From Streptomyces sp. NBC_00237 (GTDB taxonomy: Bacteria > Actinomycetota > Actinomycetes > Streptomycetales > Streptomycetaceae), in assembly GCF_026342435.1 (NCBI RefSeq), contig NZ_JAPEMT010000003.1:310001-374000 (forward strand): a stretch of 64,000 nt of DNA. The letters run 5' to 3'. Under the pieces are notes generated by a model. The model ran no database searches. It was not told the DNA's origin and saw only the letters and a list, made by a program, of their open reading frames with translations. This document shows, one piece after another, positions 46,057 to 54,541 of this stretch; position 1 is the stretch's first letter; each line of letters begins with the position of its first letter. The translations under genes were made by a program, and so were the position numbers.

Positions 46057-46686
46057 GTGAAGAACGACCCTGCCACCCGACCGGACACACCCGCCCCGCG
46101 CCGCCGCAAGGCCGCGCCGCCGCGCGAGACGGTGTTCGCCGCCGCCATGGCCGCCATCGCCGACGGCGGCCTGGACCGGCTGACCATGGCCGGTCTCGGG
46201 CGGGAGGTCGGCATGAGCAGCGGCCACCTCCTCTACTACTTCCGCTCCAAGGACGAGCTCCTGCTGCGCACCCTGGAATGGAGCGAGGAACAACTCGGCG
46301 TGGAACGCCGCCACGCGCTGGCCCGCCAGGTCCCCGTACGGGACCGGCTCGATGCCTTCGTACGGCTGTACGTTCCCCAGGCGCCCCGCGACCCGCACTG
46401 GACGCTCTGGCTGGAGCTGTGGAACCGCGCGCGCTCCCTCGACGACGAGGCCAGGGGCCGCCTCCTGGACATCGAACTGTCCTGGCACCGCGACCTCGTG
46501 GCGCTCCTCGTCGAGGGTGCGTCCCGTGGTGAGCTCCGCGCCGTCGACGCGGAACGCATCGCCACCCGGATCAGGGCGCTCCTCGACGGTTTCAGCACGC
46601 ATGTGGCGATGGGCCTGCCCGGTTCGGACCGGGAGCAGGTCCTCGTCCACATCGGCGACTTCTTCGACGAGACGCTGAGTGCGTGA
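46057..46686 (+). CDS. TetR-family regulator (BetI-like C-terminus)
   Basis: 209 aa, GTG start. HTH: VFAAAMAAIADGGLDRLTMAGLGREVGMSSGHLLYYFRSKDELLLRTLEW. The C-terminal half (DPHWTLWLELWNRARSLDDEARGRLLDIELSWHRDLVALL) follows the BetI-like ligand domain. Preceded by a proline/arginine-rich N-terminal tail. No adjacent target gene on its own strand; the upstream stretch may include its operator. Converges with the XRE gene. Confidence 0.88.
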   Translation: MKNDPATRPDTPAPRRRKAAPPRETVFAAAMAAIADGGLDRLTMAGLGREVGMSSGHLLYYFRSKDELLLRTLEWSEEQLGVERRHALARQVPVRDRLDAFVRLYVPQAPRDPHWTLWLELWNRARSLDDEARGRLLDIELSWHRDLVALLVEGASRGELRAVDAERIATRIRALLDGFSTHVAMGLPGSDREQVLVHIGDFFDETLSA

Positions 46687-46752
46687 GCAGGGGCTGTGAG
46701 GGGGCGGCGGACAAGGACCCGGCCCGCGGCCTGCCCGTCCCCGTCCTGTGAA

Positions 46753-47649
46753 CTACTGCGGGCGGGCCGGGGAGTTCCGCGTAGGACGCGGGTCGCCGCT
46801 GCCCGCACCGTCACCGAGGTTCGTACGGTCAGCACCGTTCGCGACGTCCGCCCCCAGCCCCGCCAGCAGCCGCAGCCCGTCCTCCGCGGGGGTGCCGGGA
46901 GCCGCGGACAGCACCAGCATTTCCATCCCCGACCCGTCCGGCAGCGCGAAGTTCTCCTGGTGCAGCTCCAGCAGACCGACCAGCGGATGCCGGTACGTCT
47001 TGCGCCCGTGCGTACGGGCGCGTACGTCGGCGCGTGCCCAGAGGCGGCGGAAGCGCTCGCTTCCCATCGCCAACTCGCCGATGAGAGAGGCCAGTCGGGG
47101 ATCGTCGGGATACTTGCCCACGGCGAGCCGCAGATGCCCGACGACATCCAGCGTGCACTTCTCCCAGTCCGCGTAGAGACCGCGATCGGCCTCCTCCAGG
47201 AAGATGTGCCGCGCGGTGTTCAGTCCCTGCACCGGCCGCCCGTAGAGGAGTCCGGCGAGACGGTTCCCGGCGAGCACGTCCAGGCGGTGGTCCATGATCA
47301 GCGCGGGTGCGTCGACGACCAGGTCGAGTGTCCGCCGCACCTCGGGACGCACCCGGCCGCCCGGCACTTTCGCGCGGTGCCGGGGCTGCCGGGCGAGCCG
47401 GTGGAGGTGCTCGTGCTCGGTCTCGTCGAGGTCGAGCACGCGGGCGAGCGCGTCCAGCACCTGTTCGGAGGGCTGCGTCGCGCGCCCCTGTTCCAGCCGT
47501 ACGTAATAGTCGACGCTGACCCCCGACAGGTGCGCGACCTCTTCGCGGCGCAGCCCCGCGACCCGGCGGCGACTGTCGGTGGATATGCCGACGGCCGCCG
47601 GATCGATCCGGGAACGCCGTGTCCGCAGGAAACCCGCAAGATCGTCCAT
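46753..47649 (-). CDS. XRE-family regulator with MmyB-like ligand domain
   Basis: 298 aa. N-terminal HTH (residues 1-85: LAGFLRTRRSRIDPAAVG, RRVAGLRREEVAHLSGVSVDYYVRLEQGRATQPSEQVLDALARVLDLDETEHEHLHRLAR) and an MmyB-type C-terminal domain (ALIMDHRLDVLAGNRLAGLLYG, LHQENFALPDGSGMEMLVL) that usually binds a fatty acid-like ligand. Divergent from the quinone-reductase gene 171 bp away, a frequent pairing in Streptomyces in which the regulator controls the neighbour. Confidence 0.9.
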   Translation of the reverse strand: MDDLAGFLRTRRSRIDPAAVGISTDSRRRVAGLRREEVAHLSGVSVDYYVRLEQGRATQPSEQVLDALARVLDLDETEHEHLHRLARQPRHRAKVPGGRVRPEVRRTLDLVVDAPALIMDHRLDVLAGNRLAGLLYGRPVQGLNTARHIFLEEADRGLYADWEKCTLDVVGHLRLAVGKYPDDPRLASLIGELAMGSERFRRLWARADVRARTHGRKTYRHPLVGLLELHQENFALPDGSGMEMLVLSAAPGTPAEDGLRLLAGLGADVANGADRTNLGDGAGSGDPRPTRNSPARPQ

Positions 47650-47819
47650 TCCCCCAGTATCACCGCGACGGCAGCCACGGCGAAGGCCGCGAGGGTGGTC
47701 CTGCCAATACCAGGAAGCCCGGTCCTACGGAAGGGGAGCCCCTGAACAACGGGCGCCCGAACGCCCAGACTCCAAGGCATCCGAAGCCGTCCGACGGCAT
47801 GCGAACCACAGGAGTCCCC

Positions 47820-48599
47820 ATGAAGACGCTCATCGTCCACGCCCACCCCGAGCCGCAGTCGCTCAACGGCTCGCTGAAGGACCTCGCCGTGACCACCCTG
47901 GAGGCCGCCGGGCACGAGGTGCGGGTGAGCGACCTGCACGCCATGGGCTTCAAGGCGGTCGTGGACGCCTCGGACTACGGCCCGCACGCCTCGCAGCCGC
48001 TTCAGGTCGCCCGCGACTCGGGCCGGGCCTTCGACGCCGGGGAGCTCACGGCGGACGTCCGCGCGGAGCAGGAGAAGCTGCTGTGGGCGGACACGGTCAT
48101 CTTCCAGTTCCCGCTGTGGTGGTACTCGATGCCCGCGATCCTCAAGGGCTGGGTGGACCGGGTGTTCACGTTCCACTTCGCGTACGGGGTCGGCGAGCAC
48201 AGCGCCACCAAGTACGGCGAGCGCTTCGGCGAGGGCACCCTCATGGGCAAGCGGGCCCTGTTGTCGGTGACGATCGGCGGCCCGGAGTCGCACTACGCGG
48301 AGCGCGGGATCAACGGCCCGATCGACGACCTGCTGTTCCCCATCCAGCACGGCATCCTCTACTACACGGGCATCGAGGTGCTGGCGCCGTTCGTGCTGCA
48401 CGGCGCCGACCGGCTGACCGCCGAGGACTACCCGGACGTCGCCAAGGCATGGCAGCAGCGCCTGCTCACCCTGGAGTCGACCGAGCCGATCGCGTTCCGG
48501 CGGCAGAACTTCGGCGACTACGAGATTCCCTCGATGCAGCTGAAGGAGGGGCTGGAGCCCGAGGGCCGTACGGGCTTCGGACTGCACGTACGCGGCTGA
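47820..48599 (+). CDS. NQO1-like NAD(P)H-dependent oxidoreductase
   Basis: 259 aa flavodoxin-like fold: MKTLIVHAHPEPQSLNGSL (FMN/FAD phosphate loop), ADTVIFQFPLWWYSMPAILKGWVDRVF, TIGGPESHYAERG and LHGADRLTAEDY. The family reduces quinones by two electrons using NAD(P)H and FAD, in the cytoplasm. AGGAG five bases before the ATG. Likely controlled by the divergent MmyB-type regulator, giving a quinone/electrophile stress response module. Confidence 0.92.
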   Translation: MKTLIVHAHPEPQSLNGSLKDLAVTTLEAAGHEVRVSDLHAMGFKAVVDASDYGPHASQPLQVARDSGRAFDAGELTADVRAEQEKLLWADTVIFQFPLWWYSMPAILKGWVDRVFTFHFAYGVGEHSATKYGERFGEGTLMGKRALLSVTIGGPESHYAERGINGPIDDLLFPIQHGILYYTGIEVLAPFVLHGADRLTAEDYPDVAKAWQQRLLTLESTEPIAFRRQNFGDYEIPSMQLKEGLEPEGRTGFGLHVRG

Positions 48600-48607
48600 C
48601 ACCCCTG

Positions 48608-48690
48608 CCGGACCTCCCGGGCCCCCGGCCACGGACCTCCCGGGCCCCCGCGCGGACCTCCCTGGGCCCCTGCCCGGACCTCCCGGGCCC
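48608..48690. repeat. Four GC-rich near-repeats with CCCGGG centres
   Basis: Four loosely spaced copies of CGGACCTCCCGGGCCCC follow the oxidoreductase stop. Each has a self-complementary GGGCCC or CCCGGG core, so they can fold in many registers and could act as a transcription stop. A TAATAC box at 48717-48722 further on may serve the DoxX gene. Confidence 0.6.
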
Positions 48691-48801
48691 GGGGACGGGC
48701 GGTGAACCGTCTGGCCTAATACCGCAGCCCCGGGAAGCGGCACCCGGCACAGAGTGGACACGCTGCCCGTACTCGCTGCCCCACCTTCCCCGGGAGAGTC
48801 C

Positions 48802-49365
48802 ATGACCCCCTGCCTGAGCCCCCGCCGTGACCTCGGTCTGCTCGCCCTGCGTGTGGGCACCGGAGCGGCGCTCACCGCGCACGGCACGCAGAAGCTGTTC
48901 GGCTGGTTCGGCGGAGGCGGGGTGAAGGGAACCGGCGCGGCCATGGAGTCCATGGGGTTCACGCCGGGCAGGCAGAGCGCGGTCGCCGCCGGGCTCGGCG
49001 AGGCGGGCGGCGGCGTACTCCTCGCGCTCGGTCTCGCGACCCCGGCGGCGGGCGCCGCCGCTGCGGGCGCCATGGCCGGAGCGGTGGCCGTGCACGCCCC
49101 CGCCGGGTTCTTCGCACAGTCGGGCGGCTACGAGTACCCCGCCTTCCTCGGCTTCACCGCTGCGGCGATCGGGCTCGCGGGGCCCGGCAGGCTCTCACTC
49201 GACCACGCCAGCGGCCACCGCTTCGACCAGCCCTGGACGGTGGCGGTCGCCTTCGTGGCCAGCGCGGTCGCGGCGACGGTGGTGGTCGGCAGGAGGCAGA
49301 GGCGTACGGGGGGTGAGAGCGGGGGATCGGCCAGGAGTGAGGACGGCGGGGCCGACGCGCACTGA
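48802..49365 (+). CDS. DoxX-family membrane protein
   Basis: 187 aa, four membrane segments: RDLGLLALRVGTGAALTAHGTQKLFGWFGGGG is the DoxX signature, followed by AGLGEAGGGVLLALGLATPAAGAAAAGAMAGAVAV, YPAFLGFTAAAIGLAGPG and TVAVAFVASAVAATVVVG. DoxX proteins take part in redox homeostasis of the envelope. GGGAGAG before the ATG. The C-terminal tail is short and charged. Confidence 0.88.
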   Translation: MTPCLSPRRDLGLLALRVGTGAALTAHGTQKLFGWFGGGGVKGTGAAMESMGFTPGRQSAVAAGLGEAGGGVLLALGLATPAAGAAAAGAMAGAVAVHAPAGFFAQSGGYEYPAFLGFTAAAIGLAGPGRLSLDHASGHRFDQPWTVAVAFVASAVAATVVVGRRQRRTGGESGGSARSEDGGADAH

Positions 49366-49488
49366 CGCAATTGTCCGACGGCCGGTACTTCTCTCCAAGT
49401 TCCGTCCATCGCACCCTGGCTGACGCAGCGTCTGACGTGCTTCGATGCACCTCTGTGGCTGATGCGACATCAGGGAGACGAGTTGCGC

Positions 49489-50400
49489 ATGGACCGACGA
49501 GGGTTCCTCAAGGGCACGGTCGCCCTCTCCGCCGCCGGGCTCCTGGCCCACGCGGGTGCGGCACCTGCCCACGCCGACGTACGGGCCCGTGGGACCCGCT
49601 TGCCCGCCGGGGCCCGTGTCCTCGGAACGCAGGACTGGATGGCCGGACTCGATTCCGCCCGGTCGCTGCGCACGCTGACGGTTCCCGGCACGCACGACTC
49701 GGGCGCGCGGTTCGGCGGGCTGTGGGTGGAGTGCCAGAACACCACCATCGCCCAGCAGTTGACCTCGGGGATACGTTTCCTGGACATCCGGTGCAGGGCC
49801 TTCGAAGGGTCGTTCACGATCCATCACGGCGCGTTCTACCAGCGCCTCAACTTCGACGACGTACTGACCGCCTGCCGTGACTTCCTCACCGCGCACCCCT
49901 CGGAGACGGTGCTGATGCGGGTGAAGCAGGAGTACTCGGAAGTCTCGGACGCGGCGTTCGGGGAACGGTTCACGGACTACCTCGACCGCAGGGGCTGGCG
50001 CTCCCTCTTCCTGATCGCCGACTCGCTGCCCTCGCTGGGGCAGGCGCGCGGCCGTGTCGTCCTGCTCGCGGACAACGGAGGGCTGCCGGGTGGACTCCGC
50101 TGGGGCGACTCCTCGGTCTTCGACATCCAGGACGACTACCAGGCGGAACCGTTCGCCAAGTACCCCAAGATCGAGGCCCAGTTCAGGAAGGCCGCCGCCC
50201 AGCCGGGCAAGCAGTACATCAACTTCGTGAGCACGGCCGCAGGTCTGCCGCCCCGCTGGAACGCCGACCGCCTGAACCCGAAGGTGCACGCCCTGGTGGA
50301 CAGCCCGGAAGCCGAGAGCTGGCGGGGCCTGGGCATCGTGGTGCTGGACTACTCCCAGACCAGGGCGGGCCTGGTGGAGTCACTGATCCGGCACAACTGA
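49489..50400 (+). CDS. Secreted phosphatidylinositol-specific phospholipase C
   Basis: 303 aa. Tat-type signal (MDRRGFLKGTVALSAAGLLAHAGAAPAHA). PI-PLC X domain: first catalytic His in VPGTHDSGARFGG, second in FTIHHGAFYQRLNFDDVL; IRFLDIRCR lies between them; YINFVSTAAG and LDYSQ close the barrel. Cleaves phosphatidylinositol to diacylglycerol and inositol phosphate outside the cell. The ATG at 49489 gives the intact RRxFLK signal and follows GGGAG 11 bases upstream; an in-frame ATG at 49462 is possible. Confidence 0.9.
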   Translation: MDRRGFLKGTVALSAAGLLAHAGAAPAHADVRARGTRLPAGARVLGTQDWMAGLDSARSLRTLTVPGTHDSGARFGGLWVECQNTTIAQQLTSGIRFLDIRCRAFEGSFTIHHGAFYQRLNFDDVLTACRDFLTAHPSETVLMRVKQEYSEVSDAAFGERFTDYLDRRGWRSLFLIADSLPSLGQARGRVVLLADNGGLPGGLRWGDSSVFDIQDDYQAEPFAKYPKIEAQFRKAAAQPGKQYINFVSTAAGLPPRWNADRLNPKVHALVDSPEAESWRGLGIVVLDYSQTRAGLVESLIRHN

Positions 50401-50614
50401 CGTCGGTAGCGCACCTCCGAGGACTTCAGTCGTCACGTCCCCAGTCCGTCATGTCCGCACCCAGCAGGTGGTCACCTCGGTCAGGCCACGCTGCCATGCC
50501 TGGGCGCGGGCGGCACGACGGTCCTTGATCTCCATCTCGACCGCCGAGCCGTCGTCCACTCGTCCATCGGAACGGTCGTCGTCACGGGCAGGTCGCCGCT
50601 CTTCGCCGGACTGA
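50401..50614. other. Gene-free spacer after the phospholipase C gene
   Basis: No supported gene, and no strong hairpin was seen. The nearest plus-strand open frame begins only after the stop at 50612-50614, which leads into a decayed gene end described separately. Confidence 0.4.
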
Positions 50615-50909
50615 TGCCGGTGTGTCCGCGACCCGGCGACCGACAACCTGCCCGCCGCACTGGAGACCACCGGCCGGCTCCCTGAGGACAAAGCCGCCCA
50701 ACTCCTGTACGCGGCAGGGGAGTCCTACGCCCAGGGCCTCTCCTGGATCGCGACGGCCGCCGTTCCCGCGATGCTCGCCCCGGCCGCCACGGCGACACCG
50801 CTGCTCCGTACTTCCGGCAGGCGCGGAGCCGCCGGTACGGCCTACGAGGGCCCGGACGGAACGGGAGCACGGACACCGCCCGCGTCCACGTCCGCCGCTG
50901 CACCCTGAC
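50615..50909 (+). pseudogene. C-terminal remnant of a membrane transporter-like gene
   Basis: An open frame without usable start, bounded upstream by a stop at 50612-50614, reads ...TDNLPAALETTGRLPEDKAA then QLLYAAGESYAQGLSWIATA and AVPAMLAPAATATPLL, ending in a hydrophilic tail. The pattern (short linker, last hydrophobic helix) is like the tail of an MFS-type transporter. There is no matching N-terminal part nearby, so this is probably a decayed gene end. Identity is tentative. Confidence 0.35.
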
Positions 50910-51104
50910 CGACCTCGCCACTCCGCGACGAGGGGGGACACGTTCTCGGAGGCGGACGGTTCGTGGCCGGACAGTTCAGGGCGGCCGGACGCGTCGTGGG
51001 CGGACGTGTCGCGGCCGGACGCGTCGTGGCCGGTCGTGAGATACCGTGCCCGGCTGGCGCATCTACATCGACCTCGCCCCGGTGTGCGACGAGTATTCTC
51101 CGAC

Positions 51105-51272
51105 ATGCGAAGCTTCGGCATCAGTGCCTATACCGACTTCGCCCGATTCACCGCGGTGAAGCCGACGCCGACCCCGAAGCGCTCGGCAGTGACGCAGCGT
51201 TGGCCCCAGCCGCGGACGCCGGGCCAGACCACTCCGTGGCCGCGCCCGGCCGACGCCGAAGAACGGTGGTAA
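51105..51272 (+). CDS. Possible leaderless 55-aa protein
   Basis: Reads MRSFGISAYTDFARFTAVKP and then a Pro/Arg/Thr-rich tail ending AEERW. A TATTCT box at about 51094-51099 lies only five to six bases before the ATG, so transcription would start at the start codon. There is no ribosome site. Third-position GC is about 84 %. No known family; composition alone does not prove coding. Confidence 0.3.
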   Translation: MRSFGISAYTDFARFTAVKPTPTPKRSAVTQRWPQPRTPGQTTPWPRPADAEERW

Positions 51273-51343
51273 CCCGGTCCGGGAAGGAATAACCGTGGCG
51301 GAAGCCTCCCGTCCGTAGCGCCTCCACGTCTACGGTGACCCGC

Positions 51344-52129
51344 ATGACCATGGGGGACGAACTCTTTCTGCTCGCGGTGGGGACCGGTCGGCGGCATCCG
51401 CGGATCCGGTCGGATAACCGACTCCGGATCGCCCTGCGCGCCGCCGAGTTGGCCGAACTGTGCCTGGTCGGCCGGATCGCCCTCGGCGTCCGCCACATCG
51501 AGATCCTCGACTCCGGGCCCGTCGAGGACCGCCGCCTCAACAACGTCCTGCGCGATCTCGCCCGGACCGCCCCGCCGCCCTCCTTCCACGACTGGCTGCG
51601 CCTGACCCCGCAGTCCGTCGTCACCGAGTACTTCTCCCGGCTGGACGACCAGAAGGTGCTGAGGTCCCGCCGCCGTCGCGACCCGGCCGGGTACACCCGG
51701 CACGAGGTCGTCTCCGTCGACGCGGCCCGCAGGCAAGGCGTGCTGGACCGTCTCGACGCGGTGGCCCGCTCGGGGCCCGGGACGCCGCCCGCCGACCCGC
51801 GCGACCTCGCGCTGGCCGTGCTGGTGGGGGTGGCGGACATCGCCCCTGCCGTGTACCCCGGGGTGCGGGGCTCCTCGGCACGTCGTCGTCTGGCCGCCCT
51901 GACCACGAGCGAAGGCACGGCCCTTCTCGCCTCCGCGCAGGCCGTGGCTCCGCGCGCCGGAGGAAGTGCCGGGCTGCCTTCTGCCGTCCAGAGCGTCATG
52001 CCCGGCCGTCAGCTCGCGAAGCAGCTGACCAAGCTCTACTCCGACGTCACCACCGGCGACAGCGGGCTGGCCCACGGCCTGGACTCGGGCGGCTGGTCCG
52101 GCGGCGGCTCCGACGGCGGCAACGACTGA
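51344..52129 (+). CDS. GOLPH3/VPS74 (GPP34)-family protein
   Basis: 261 aa. GPP34 layout: GDELFLLAVGTGRRH at the N-terminus, ALRAAELAELCLVGRIALGVRHIEILDS, then LARTAPPPSFHDWLRLTPQSVVTEYFSRLDDQKVLRSRRRR, DLALAVLVGVADIAPAVYPG. Eukaryotic homologues bind phosphatidylinositol 4-phosphate on Golgi membranes; bacterial ones in actinomycetes are of unknown role. Gly/Asp-rich C-terminus. GGTGA is closest to the ATG at 51344; a GTG at 51335 is an alternative. Neighbours are secreted lipases. Confidence 0.85.
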   Translation: MTMGDELFLLAVGTGRRHPRIRSDNRLRIALRAAELAELCLVGRIALGVRHIEILDSGPVEDRRLNNVLRDLARTAPPPSFHDWLRLTPQSVVTEYFSRLDDQKVLRSRRRRDPAGYTRHEVVSVDAARRQGVLDRLDAVARSGPGTPPADPRDLALAVLVGVADIAPAVYPGVRGSSARRRLAALTTSEGTALLASAQAVAPRAGGSAGLPSAVQSVMPGRQLAKQLTKLYSDVTTGDSGLAHGLDSGGWSGGGSDGGND

Positions 52130-52171
52130 CGCACGGTCCCGCCCCGTTCCGTGGCGGGACCGGCGCCCGGT

Positions 52172-52645
52172 TCAGCCCACCAGCGATCTTTCGGCGGTGC
52201 TCACGCCGAAGACCTTGACGGCCTGGTAGTAGGTCCAGGCCGTGGAGTCGCACGAGACCTTCTTCGCGCCCGAGTACGTGGAGCAGACCCGCTTGAGGTC
52301 GGCGTAGAAGGCATCGTCGAGCCGTGCCTTGTTGGCACTGAACGTCCCGGCCGCCTTGTAGTTGCGGTAGCCGAAGTCGTGCCGGGCGCACGAGTTCTGG
52401 AACGGGAAGCCGAACGGGTTGTCGGGCGAGGAAGAGCAGTAGTCGGTCGACCAGTCGAAGCCGTACGCCGACCAACTCCCCTGGTTGGCACGGGCCGAGG
52501 CCCAGGACTGGTAGCTGGACGCGCTGGTCTGCGTCCAACTGCTCAGCACCTGCGGCTTGTCCGCCGGGGCGGCGGAGGCCGGAGTGGCGAGGGCGAGCAC
52601 TGCGGCGGCGGCAGTGGTGAGTCCGGCAGCAACAAGACGATGCAT
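52172..52645 (-). CDS. Secreted prokaryotic phospholipase A2
   Basis: 157 aa with a Sec signal peptide (MHRLVAAGLTTAAAAVLALATPASA). The mature part follows the small Streptomyces sPLA2: calcium-binding region WSTDYCSSSPDNPFGFPFQNSC and catalytic HD dyad in CARHDFGYRNYK, then DDAFYADLKRVCSTY. Four Cys allow two disulfides. Releases the sn-2 fatty acid from phospholipids outside the cell. The ATG at 52645 opens the signal; longer upstream readings would disrupt it. Confidence 0.9.
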   Translation of the reverse strand: MHRLVAAGLTTAAAAVLALATPASAAPADKPQVLSSWTQTSASSYQSWASARANQGSWSAYGFDWSTDYCSSSPDNPFGFPFQNSCARHDFGYRNYKAAGTFSANKARLDDAFYADLKRVCSTYSGAKKVSCDSTAWTYYQAVKVFGVSTAERSLVG

Positions 52646-52963
52646 GGAGGTTGTCCGTTCGGCGGGCACCGGATCTGTACGGGTGCGGTGGGCCACAGCC
52701 TGCGAGGAACTGGCAGCGGTGAAGAGTTGATACCCAAAAGCATCACCGAGCCCACGGAGAACCCTCATGAACGGGGCCCGCCGCACCCCCCGGGTTCACC
52801 CTGCCGTAAGCCATGACGCGCTCAGCCCGAGCTCTTCGGGCGGCCGCTCTCCGCCCGGTGGAGCTGCGGACTGCCAGGCAACCCGGCCGCACCAGGCCCT
52901 AAGGTGGCGTACCAAGAATGGCATGCACATGCCTGACGCCTACGGTCTCCAGGGGGAACACCC
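52646..52963. other. Divergent promoter region of the PLA2 and PLD genes
   Basis: 318 bp without a gene. It includes a 14-bp palindrome GGCATG-CA-CATGCC at 52920-52933, 30 bp before the PLD start. I see no further structure. Confidence 0.4.
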
Positions 52964-54217
52964 GTGCGCACCCGTCTCCACCGTCAACTCCGGCTCCACC
53001 GGCGCCTGTCCACCTTCACCACCGCCCTCGCGGTCGCCGCCTCCGCGCTCGTCCTGGGGCCCGCCTCCCAGGCGGGCGCGGCGGGCGCGGCGGTTCCCGC
53101 CATGGGACCCGTCTTCAACCGGCCCACCGGCGACGCCGCCCAGCAGAACGCCATCCGCGACCGCGCCCGCGCGATGATCGCCTCGGCCGACAGCGGCTCG
53201 ACGATCCGGATGACGCTTTACCACTTCTGGGACAGGACCGTCGCCCAGGAACTCGCCGCCGCCCACACCGTACGCGGCGTCAACGTCCAAGTCGTCCTCG
53301 GCGAGACGTCGTTCAGTACCCCGGACATCGACACCGTTCCGTACACCACGCTCAAGACGGCGCTCGGCACCGACATCAGCAAGCCGTCGTACGTGAAACT
53401 GTGCGCACAGGGCCGCTCCTGCCTCGGCCCGACCGCAGGAGCGGGCATCAACCACAACAAGTTCCTCCTCTTCAGCAGCCTCGGCGGCGGCACCGCCCAA
53501 CAGGTCGTCCTCCAGACGACCTCCAACCTCACCCCCTCCAACTACTCCCGCTATTGGAACAGCGCGGTCGGCGTCGCGGGCAACACGGCCCTCTACACCG
53601 CGTACAGCGACTACTTCACCAAGCTCGGCAAGCAGGACCGCGCCAACTGGGACTACACGACCGCCAACGCGGGCGACTACAAGGCGTACTTCTTCCCCCG
53701 CGCGGGCACCACGAACGACAGCGACACCGTCATCAACACCCTCGACAACGTCGCCTGTACGTGGACCGACTCGACCGGCACCCACCGCACGGCCATCCGC
53801 GCCGCCATGCTCAAGATCACCCGGCAGGGCGTCGCCGACAAGCTGCGCGCCCTGGCCGCAGCCGGATGCACGGTCGACCTCGTCTACAGCGAGACCGACA
53901 CCGGCACCTGGAACGCCCTGCACGGACAGCCCCGCCTGACCACCCGCTGCTACCAGGACGCCCGTGACGCGACGGACTCCCCGAACCGCATCGTCCACTC
54001 CAAGAACCTGATGATCGACGGCATGTACGCGGGCGCCCGCGAGAAGCTCGTCTTCACCGGCAGCCACAACTGGAGCGGTCCCGCCCTGCGCGACAACGAC
54101 GAATCGATGGTCCGCATCACCTCGGACTCCGTCCACGACGCCTTCGTCACCAACTTCAACGACACCCGCACGGCGGCCTTCCCGGGCACGGCGGACGACG
54201 TGGCCGTCTGCCGATAG
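52964..54217 (+). CDS. Secreted phospholipase D-like protein
   Basis: 417 aa. Signal peptide after a basic stretch (RRLSTFTTALAVAASALVLGPASQAGA). Two HKD half-motifs: GINHNKFLLFSS (HxK) with SNLT.SN, and IVHSKNLMIDG with FTGSHNWSGPALRDNDE. Hydrolyses or transfers phosphodiester head groups outside the cell; in Streptomyces many such enzymes transphosphatidylate. GTG start with a GGGGG stretch about nine bases upstream. Followed by a hairpin. Confidence 0.88.
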   Translation: MRTRLHRQLRLHRRLSTFTTALAVAASALVLGPASQAGAAGAAVPAMGPVFNRPTGDAAQQNAIRDRARAMIASADSGSTIRMTLYHFWDRTVAQELAAAHTVRGVNVQVVLGETSFSTPDIDTVPYTTLKTALGTDISKPSYVKLCAQGRSCLGPTAGAGINHNKFLLFSSLGGGTAQQVVLQTTSNLTPSNYSRYWNSAVGVAGNTALYTAYSDYFTKLGKQDRANWDYTTANAGDYKAYFFPRAGTTNDSDTVINTLDNVACTWTDSTGTHRTAIRAAMLKITRQGVADKLRALAAAGCTVDLVYSETDTGTWNALHGQPRLTTRCYQDARDATDSPNRIVHSKNLMIDGMYAGAREKLVFTGSHNWSGPALRDNDESMVRITSDSVHDAFVTNFNDTRTAAFPGTADDVAVCR

Positions 54218-54231
54218 GCCCGTGACGGCGC

Positions 54232-54256
54232 GGAGGGGTCCGGAAGCCGCCCCTCC
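54232..54256. terminator. Hairpin after the phospholipase D-like gene
   Basis: GGAGGGG at 54232-54238 pairs with CCCCTCC at 54250-54256 across an 11-base loop, 15 bp after the stop codon. Likely terminator. The rest of the gap to 54541 (about 285 bp) has no gene or clear signal. Confidence 0.55.
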
Positions 54257-54541
54257 GCCAGTACGTCGACGACGGCGAGCCCGGCTGCGGGCCCGTGCGC
54301 CCTGCCCACCGCGACTACCCGGTTGAGGCGGCAGCGTTCACAGGCCGGGTCCTGTCACGGCCACCCAGCAGAGCGACCGTGCGGCAGCCGGGGCCCGTCC
54401 AGCACGGTCGCCCCCCGCCGCTCCACCGCACCCTGCGGCCGGTCGCGAGGGGCCGAGGCCGCCCGGGCGACCGCGACCGTCGGGGAGTACGCCCGCACAG
54501 GCGTCGGACGGCGGACCCCGCAAGCGACACCCGGCGAGAGG

